16,629 bases of DNA from Bacteroidota bacterium. Its GTDB lineage: Bacteria > Bacteroidota > Bacteroidia > Sphingobacteriales > Sphingobacteriaceae. The position numbers and the translations under genes are program-made. Below, piece after piece: positions 13,549-16,629 of the stretch. The stretch spans positions 1 through 16,629 of the forward strand of contig JABDEQ010000060.1 in assembly GCA_013286985.1 (NCBI GenBank), given 5' to 3'. Numbering within the stretch: the first letter of the stretch is position 1; every line of letters starts with the position of its first letter. The notes below the pieces were generated by a model. That model ran no database searches. It was not told the DNA's origin and saw only the letters and a program-made list of their open reading frames with translations.

Positions 13549-16500
13549 TTGAAAATACCTTTACTTTTTTGCTCCTTACTTTTTGCCTTTATTTTTTGTA
13601 TTGGAAACCCGGCCATTGCTGCAAATACTTATACCTGGAGCGGCGGTACCAGTACGGCGTGGACTAATGTGGCTAACTGGAAATTAAACGGATCGGCATT
13701 TAATCAAACTGCTGGCGGCGGCGTATATTATCCAGGGCAAAATTCTTCGAATGATAATGTTGTCTTTAGTGCTATTACGCTTAATAATCCGGCAATTACA
13801 ATAAATATCCCGAATGGGCTGGCTCAAATTACGGTTAATGATGGCATTGCAACTACTATAACCATAAACAGCGGATGTACTTTTTATTTAACCAATTTAA
13901 CAGTTGGCCCAACTAATGGGAACGGCGCAAGCTTAACATTTGCTACCAACGGAACAACAGCAAGTTACGTGAATTTGGAGTACGGGGGATCGGTAAATAT
14001 TGGGCCTGCAAGTGGTACTTCAACACTTATAATATCTGCCAACACCAATGTTGCTTGTAGTTTAGAAATCGTAACAGTTGGTGGTACCAAAAGTTCTATT
14101 ACCAACAGTGGAACATTTTCACTGTTTTTAAGTTTGGCGTATTCGGATTACAGTGGCGGATATGGCTTTATAAATAATGCTGCAGGAACTTTTTCAGTTT
14201 CTAACTGCAATGTTTATCTGGGAAACACCGGCAATGAAAACATAATAAATGGCGGGGTGCTTACACTAAGCAACTCCACTATATATTTAGATTCCTCGCA
14301 ACCTCCAGGTACTTCAGGTGTAAGCAATTTCTCTATTACCAATACCGGAACTTTTACGTCAACTTCATCCGATATATATCTTACTTCTACCGGCACCAAT
14401 ATCAAAAACTCAGGTACGTTCGATGAAATAGGGTCAAATATTTACCTCAACGGCACCAGTACCAATATTAGTAATTCAGGTACTTTTCTTTTAGACCCTG
14501 GGTCGGTAATTTACCCTACAGGAGCATCGTCGGTAATCACCAACAACTCAGGAAGTACATTTACTTTAATGTCTGACAATACAGGTTCTGCTGCAATTGC
14601 TTCTTTAAGCTCAACTTCATCTTTAACCGGTATATTTAATGTACAGCGCTATATAACAGGTACTAATTCAAACTATAGCAGCTACCGTTTAATGTCGTCT
14701 CCTGTAAATAGCACCAAAGCAACATCTGCCACCAGCAGCAGTACACTTAATTATATCAGTTTATATTATCTTAACAAGAGTGCTACAGTCAACGGGACAA
14801 CATATAATGGTATTTATACGGGAGGCCCGGGAGGTACAGCAGGCGGTTTTAATACAACTACCGTTAACCCTATTTTATATTTTTATAACGAAACAATAAA
14901 AACAAGCAATGCCAAATTTACTTCCGGAAAAAATATTGGAGTTTCTTCATTTGCAAGCGTAACCGGTTCTACTCCTGTAACTACTACAGAAAACATGGTA
15001 AGTTCAGCGAAAACAGTTAACGCTGTTGCTTATACAGCCTCAACAGGTTTATCCATACCGGTAGGAAACGGATTTATCGACTACTTTATAGGCCCTAATA
15101 CACTATCAAGTCCATCGGGAGCAATTGGCCCCGCAACCATTACTAATATAGGTTTTATTAACCAGCAAAATGTTCAGGTATATTTATGGTATACACCAGG
15201 CAGTGGTATCGGCACCGGAACAGCGGGGCAGTTGTCTTTTACAACGCCAGCGCCGGCCTTTGGAGCTGCCGATAAATACCAGGGCTTTAATATGGTGGGA
15301 AATCCATACCCAAGCACATTGAGTTTAGTGCAGGTATTTGCTGATAATGCTGGTATTGATAATATTTATGTATTAAATGACAATAAATCAACAGGATCCG
15401 GTTATAACGTTTATACTAAAACAGGAAATTCATCACCATCACCGGCTTATGTGGTGAGTGGTCAGGGTTTTTTTGTGCATGCAAAAAGTGGCGGTCAAAC
15501 CCTTATATTTAAGGAGGGTGAAAAAGCTCCTACCCAACAGTTAACCGGATCATCATTATTATTAGGGACACCCAAGCAAACCGACCAGCCTCTGAGCGGT
15601 TTATATATGAAGATGGTGCAGGATAGCCTTAACTACGATTATTGTGGCATTTATTTCAGGAGCGATTGGGCATCAACCTTTAAAGTTGGCGATGCCATTG
15701 AACTGGATGGTTCATCATCACAAGTATATATGTCGAGCTTAACCTCTGATGGTGTGCGGGCAGCGGTAAATCACCAGCCTGACTATATTAAAGGGGTCAA
15801 CGTGAAGCTTTATGCAGATGCCGTTGGCGATGGAATATATTCCTTAAATATAGAAGGTATTCGTAACATAGATACGCTGTATGATATCTTTTTGATAGAC
15901 CATTACAAGAAAGACTCACTGGATATGCGCCGTTACAGCTCCTATGCGTTTAATATTTACAAGAGTGACACTTCTTCATTCGGTGGTTCGCGTTTTGAAC
16001 TGTCTATCCATCCGCGTCCCTTGCCGCCTTACAAACTGCTAAACTTCGCAGCGCAAAAGGAAAGTGAAGGTGTACAACTAATATGGAAAACAGAAAATGA
16101 AGCCAATTATACGGGTTTTGTACTGCAAAAGCAGGATGGTACGCAATATAACCAGTTAACCAGCCTGCAGAGTAATGGTAGTGGATCGTATACTTTTATT
16201 GACCGTGACCCGGTATTGGGTAACAATACCTACCGTTTGCAACAATCGGGTTTAACAGGTAGCATAACTTATTCATCGCCGGTAACAATAATGTATAGCC
16301 CATTAGAGACAACAGCCAGCGCTTTAAGCGTATATCCAAATCCTGTAAAGGATATAATTAATTTGACTATTAATCAGAATAATGCAAACGTTAATTCTGC
16401 CAATGGCTCAATTATCATAAATCCATCTGCGCCTTCTACCGGAGCGGTTTCATATAGCGTTAAAGTAACGACCATTACGGGGACGATTATTGTAACAGAC

Positions 16501-16623
16501 AATTCAGCAGGAGTGGAATGGCATCAGAACGTTGCTGCACTTGCACCCGGATCATATATTATACAAGTTATTAATAATAAGGATAAGAGCCTTGTAGGGA
16601 AAAGTATATTTGTTAAAATATAA
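13549..16623 (+). CDS. Large T9SS-secreted surface protein, paralogue 3 (TTG start)
   Basis: A 1024-residue secreted surface protein with the same plan as the two upstream paralogues. The start is TTG at 13549: no in-frame ATG or GTG lies between it and an upstream stop (13522-13524), and it gives an ideal signal peptide (MKIPLLFCSLLFAFIFCIG...AIAA, cleavage near 24-25). The aligned position in paralogue 1 is ATG. The mature chain opens YTWSGG...W...NW. The head (to 337) has about six solenoid-like repeats at 182-328 of the form I-x-N-x-GTF...IYL. The base starts at FTLMS (338) and includes VQRYITG...YRLMSSPV, KYQGFNMVGNPYPS (Ser where the others have Cys), DYCGIYF with C699, the FN3-like region, and the T9SS sorting domain from YPNPVKD (Y929) with a 26-residue insert (943-968) and final FVKI. 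The stop codon is six bases from the window end, so its terminator is not visible. Confidence 0.9.
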   Translation: MKIPLLFCSLLFAFIFCIGNPAIAANTYTWSGGTSTAWTNVANWKLNGSAFNQTAGGGVYYPGQNSSNDNVVFSAITLNNPAITINIPNGLAQITVNDGIATTITINSGCTFYLTNLTVGPTNGNGASLTFATNGTTASYVNLEYGGSVNIGPASGTSTLIISANTNVACSLEIVTVGGTKSSITNSGTFSLFLSLAYSDYSGGYGFINNAAGTFSVSNCNVYLGNTGNENIINGGVLTLSNSTIYLDSSQPPGTSGVSNFSITNTGTFTSTSSDIYLTSTGTNIKNSGTFDEIGSNIYLNGTSTNISNSGTFLLDPGSVIYPTGASSVITNNSGSTFTLMSDNTGSAAIASLSSTSSLTGIFNVQRYITGTNSNYSSYRLMSSPVNSTKATSATSSSTLNYISLYYLNKSATVNGTTYNGIYTGGPGGTAGGFNTTTVNPILYFYNETIKTSNAKFTSGKNIGVSSFASVTGSTPVTTTENMVSSAKTVNAVAYTASTGLSIPVGNGFIDYFIGPNTLSSPSGAIGPATITNIGFINQQNVQVYLWYTPGSGIGTGTAGQLSFTTPAPAFGAADKYQGFNMVGNPYPSTLSLVQVFADNAGIDNIYVLNDNKSTGSGYNVYTKTGNSSPSPAYVVSGQGFFVHAKSGGQTLIFKEGEKAPTQQLTGSSLLLGTPKQTDQPLSGLYMKMVQDSLNYDYCGIYFRSDWASTFKVGDAIELDGSSSQVYMSSLTSDGVRAAVNHQPDYIKGVNVKLYADAVGDGIYSLNIEGIRNIDTLYDIFLIDHYKKDSLDMRRYSSYAFNIYKSDTSSFGGSRFELSIHPRPLPPYKLLNFAAQKESEGVQLIWKTENEANYTGFVLQKQDGTQYNQLTSLQSNGSGSYTFIDRDPVLGNNTYRLQQSGLTGSITYSSPVTIMYSPLETTASALSVYPNPVKDIINLTINQNNANVNSANGSIIINPSAPSTGAVSYSVKVTTITGTIIVTDNSAGVEWHQNVAALAPGSYIIQVINNKDKSLVGKSIFVKI
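14092..14532 (+). repeat. Solenoid-like repeats in head 3
   Basis: About six protein-level repeats of 22-24 residues, one expanded to 30, share a core I-x-N-(S/T)-GTF followed after about eight residues by (N/D)-I-Y-L. The last units run straight into the FTLMS start of the shared base. DNA copies are too diverged to align closely. Confidence 0.7.
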
Positions 16624-16629
16624 ATGAAT

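Noticed and set aside
5706..16623. Reading the three large genes as a phage tail, RTX toxin or autotransporter cluster
   Set aside because: There is no beta-barrel translocator or RTX nonapeptide repeat; the C-terminal YPNP...FIKI domain is a T9SS sorting signal.

Overview
The window looks like chromosome of a member of the Bacteroidota, most likely family Sphingobacteriaceae (a Mucilaginibacter- or Pedobacter-like organism). The reasons are three secreted proteins ending in a type IX secretion (T9SS, Por) type A sorting domain, start codons without Shine-Dalgarno sequences, TAnnTTTG-type promoter boxes, AT-rich spacers, and RecA, Nth and MsrA proteins of Bacteroidota flavour. The genus is inference, since no search was run.

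Left part (1-5300), housekeeping. A 64-residue small protein of unknown function is followed by a strong hairpin. Then come nth (endonuclease III, base excision repair) and recA (recombinase) with a bidirectional terminator. A DUF302-family gene on the minus strand is divergent from a DUF1304-family membrane protein gene. Last is lpdA (dihydrolipoamide dehydrogenase, E3), standing alone with its own promoter box and terminator. For four genes (DUF302, DUF1304, lpdA and the second large surface protein) the longest open frame begins at an upstream TTG or GTG. An internal ATG fits the family better in each case and is used here.

Right part (5300-16629), a cluster of very large surface proteins. 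Three paralogous genes on the plus strand (997, 1188 and 1024 residues) encode proteins with one plan: signal peptide, a Trp-rich start of the mature chain (YTW-x-G...W...NW), a gene-specific Gly/Ser/Thr/Asn-rich head with short tandem repeats that look like a beta-solenoid, then a shared base of 679-687 residues. The base has an RYIT...YRLLSSPV module, a GFNMVGNPYP module, a YCGIYF module, an FN3-like beta domain and the T9SS sorting domain. The heads differ in sequence, repeat period and length (about 311, 509 and 337 residues), while the base is strongly conserved in protein. At DNA level the base is a patchwork: some stretches are nearly identical between one pair of genes and others between a different pair, which hints at gene conversion. 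A minus-strand msrA (methionine sulfoxide reductase) lies between the second and third genes, convergent with the second.

The most interesting object is this variable-head, constant-base family of probable adhesins or surface-layer proteins. The parts belong to known Bacteroidota families, but I do not recognise the family as a named system and its ligand is unknown. No tRNA, rRNA, CRISPR array, insertion sequence or phage gene was seen.
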